Positions 44,850-46,974 of a DNA stretch of 46,974 bases are shown here, piece after piece; the stretch's first letter is position 1; the number at the start of each line of letters is the position of its first letter. Source of the DNA: Nymphaea colorata (taxonomy: Eukaryota; Streptophyta; Magnoliopsida; Nymphaeales; Nymphaeaceae). Where the stretch lies: NCBI RefSeq assembly GCF_008831285.2, contig NW_022204657.1, positions 1-46,974 on the forward strand, written 5' to 3'. The notes under the pieces were generated by a model that was given only the letters and a program-made list of their open reading frames with translations, did not search any database and was not told the origin of the DNA. Position numbers and translations under genes: made by a program.

Positions 44850-46899
44850 ATGCCTGATTTGAAGGTCAAAAAAATTGAAACGATGATTCCGATATTAAAA
44901 ATACCCGAAGAAGAAAAAGAAACATATTGAAACAAATAACCAGCCGTAATTTCATTTATCTTTCCTACAATTTCGCAAACAATTGCTATTGTGCATGCTG
45001 GGCATCGTTGGCAATAATCTGATATGTTTGGGGCATAATGAGTATAAAGACCACCTAAAATTAATATCCTTAGAATATATATTGATCTTCAACGTTAAGC
45101 AAACTCCGATGATCAACGCTAAGAGGTAGAATTAATTCGGTTCTACATACGATCTTCATTCAGCTCTAATGGCTTTGATATGGGGTCCCGGAATCAACAT
45201 TGCCATCGTTATCGGTATGTACACATATCGAAAATACTATGTATACGCTCATGGAATCTTTGGACTCTTCATAACATCTACACGATCGCCACTTCTTTGC
45301 CGATTTTGCTCTTCACCGGAATTCTTTCAACGCCCAGGATGCAGGAGAGCTCAAAGTTTCAGGTCAGACCATATACTCGCACTACATCGTCGGCATCGCA
45401 AGCATGGCTGCTGTTCTCCTTCTGGCTTTGCTTGGAATCGCGACTAAAATGGTTAACTTTTTGCAATTCTCAAGCCTCTCTATTGTAATATTGAAAAATG
45501 TTCATAGAATACTCGGCTACCTTATTGCCATTTTGGCAAAGTCGAATTCTTATATTATATATGGACCGAAAGAAGGAAACTTTTGGCTTCTGTTTGTGCA
45601 GATTTCATATTTGTGCTTGTCATCATCGGAAGGAAAATCAAGTTTCCCAAGATGGAGCATGTGGTTTCTTCTGTGAAAAAGAAAAAAAATCGTTACTTAA
45701 AATCAACTTAAGGCTTGGATAAAGATTTCTGTATATTTGCCAACTACATTTACTCCTTATAGCCTCTAAAGATCAACCATCCGGCTGGCTATCAGATAAT
45801 AGAATCAATTAAGAACAGAGATGTCGATCGGTTCATATACGGAATGTATGGAGCATAAGCGCATCCTGAAGTATGGAGCCATTCTCATTCTTTCAGAAGT
45901 CTATAGCTATTAGGGGAACCCATCGGCAAGCTGAGCATTCAAAGCAACTACTATGGGTTCGAGGACGATGGGACTAGCAAGCTAAATGTCCAACAGATCA
46001 CTGAAGTTTCCAAGGAAGGAATGATATTCGAAATCAAGCTCCAGAAGCAGTCAGACAGAATCGTCTTCAGGGACTATGAAACCATATCCCAACTGGGACG
46101 CTTCTATTCCTTAACTGTCAACAAGACCACACGACTGTATACATCGGTTAACTTCCTGACAACGAAAAACAAAAAGTTTATGAATTAACTTTTCAGAGGA
46201 AAGCTGAGAAAGGAAGAAACTATGTATGCAAGGTAAGGATATTCTCCTCCCTAAGAACAGTAAGGAAACAGCAGTACAGCTGAGACTGAATACATTCCTT
46301 TGCTGATTAAAACTTATCCCGAAGGAAAGCTAACTTAATATCTCATACAGAATCCGAGTGAGTAAGTGATATTAAGTTCGTAAAAAGGAGAGGGCCTTCA
46401 TCTCTAGTCTCTTTCTTCATACAAAATCGCAATCATCGCAGGAGGCACTGGCCTGTTTCCTTTCTATGACCTCCTCGACCTGTTCTTCAAAAGCTAATTG
46501 ATCAAATCAAACTAGCTTTATCGTGAACGGGCCATAAAAGTATCCCCTATTCTTTAACGATACGCCTTCAGCAGCTTCAGCTTCGATCTCTACGTTGCCG
46601 TCAACTCAATCTAGGACATTCACCCTACTATCCTCCAGCAATTTCTCTTCCTTCTCAAGTCTTCTAACAGCTTCACCCTTACTCTCCGCACGAAGGACGC
46701 TAGCGAAGCCATCACATAGATACAGTCCCACAAAAACTGCACAATAACTTCTTCGAAGTTCGAATAAATACTTTAGGAGAGCCTTAAGCTGGATGAAGTT
46801 TCAAAAGTATATATATGCGGACCGCCGAGGATGAACGAAGGACTTAGCAAATACTTTAGAGACAAGCCAATCGACCAAAGCCTTTACCACTTCATGTGA
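44850..46899 (+). CDS. DOMON - cytochrome b561 - cytochrome b5 - b5 reductase fusion (transmembrane ferric-reductase-like)
   Basis: About 680 aa. Order of parts: a DOMON-like N-terminal domain (IAIVHAGHRWQESDMFGAE ... EFGSTYDLHSALMALIW); a b561-like membrane block with His on successive helices (YAHGIFGLF, SHYIVGIASMAAVLLLALLG, VHRILGYLIAILAKSN); a cytochrome-b5-like motif (HPAGYQIIESIKNRDVDRFIYG); and an FAD/NAD reductase (YPEGKLTEYL, AGGTGLFPFYDLL, VYICGPPRM). This would pass electrons from NAD(P)H across a membrane to iron or another acceptor. Several one-base gaps in the first 500 bases (for example near 44930, 45045, 45080, 45275, 45350, 45665); the C-terminal ~410 codons are one clean frame. 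The stop lies 39 bp from the telomere. Start at 44850 is inferred. Confidence 0.75.
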
Positions 46900-46938
46900 T
46901 TTAAACTATTCAAGTATCATATTTGCTATTAAAAAGTC

Positions 46939-46974
46939 GGGGGTTGGGGTTGGGGGGTTGGGGTTGGGGTTGGG
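46939..46974. repeat. Right telomere, (GGGGTT)n
   Basis: GGGGTT repeats running to the last base, with a five-G first unit and one six-G unit (46952-46957) among four-G units. Only 39 bp separate it from the stop codon of the last gene. Confidence 0.97.

Noticed and set aside
1-46974. UAR = Gln (Tetrahymena/Paramecium code)
   Set aside because: Conserved Gln positions use CAA/CAG while UAR repeatedly hits invariant Glu positions.
1-46974. Transposons, CRISPR arrays or bacterial operons
   Set aside because: No transposase motifs, terminal inverted repeats or spaced repeats were seen, and the content is eukaryotic with spliceosomal introns.

Overview
This window is a complete, telomere-capped somatic (macronuclear) chromosome of a ciliate. 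It starts with CCCCAA repeats, ends with GGGGTT repeats, and carries about 35 tightly packed eukaryotic genes on both strands. Only TGA ends genes. TAA and TAG occur inside nearly every conserved protein and fall where the family has glutamate: the kinase APE motif, the cyclic-nucleotide FGE motif, the myosin YLLEKSR and GV-E-T motifs, the XPB RRQEAQR motif and the PPIP5K GKE-RYPV motif. UAR=Glu with GGGGTT telomeres is the peritrich nuclear code (NCBI table 30), so the organism is most likely a peritrich (Vorticella/Carchesium/Campanella relatives). Introns are tiny, mostly exactly 20 nt (range 19-22), GT...AG.

Layout. 0.1-4.6 kb: a subtelomeric relic of a discoidin-type gene, then two copies of an M20 dipeptidase gene flanking a discoidin (F5/8C) gene and a small HP1-like gene. 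4.67 kb: tRNA-Pro(CGG). 4.8-7.5 kb: a PlsC-type acyltransferase and a DENN-domain protein. 7.8-11 kb: a small unknown gene and a secreted Cys-rich repeat protein. 11.1-13.8 kb: a tandem array of five ~55-61-aa glycine-rich hydrophobic proteins resembling the interferon-induced IFI6/IFI27 family. 13.9-20.3 kb: a coiled-coil gene, a secreted haem peroxidase, an isochorismatase-like hydrolase, a TAF5-like WD40 protein and a B-box protein. 20.4-24.5 kb: a C2CD3-like centriolar C2 protein and an unknown. 24.7-27.1 kb: a cyclic-nucleotide-regulated kinase whose catalytic residues are replaced. 27.2-33.1 kb: coiled-coil and unknown genes, DcpS and the TFIIH helicase XPB. 33.2-40.4 kb: an unconventional myosin and the bifunctional inositol pyrophosphate kinase PPIP5K/VIP1. 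40.5-46.9 kb: RING, STPGR-repeat, CobW/COG0523 and a DOMON-b561-b5-b5 reductase fusion that stops 39 bp before the telomere.

The genes are not one pathway; this is mixed housekeeping and ciliary content typical of a ciliate chromosome. A caution runs through the annotation: left of 11 kb every gene reads cleanly, but from 12.5 kb rightward many conserved genes need one extra base at one or more points to stay in frame (more than 30 sites, almost all missing one base). I give gene limits from start to final TGA and state the breaks. No corrected sequences are given. Protein lengths for broken genes assume the breaks are consensus errors.
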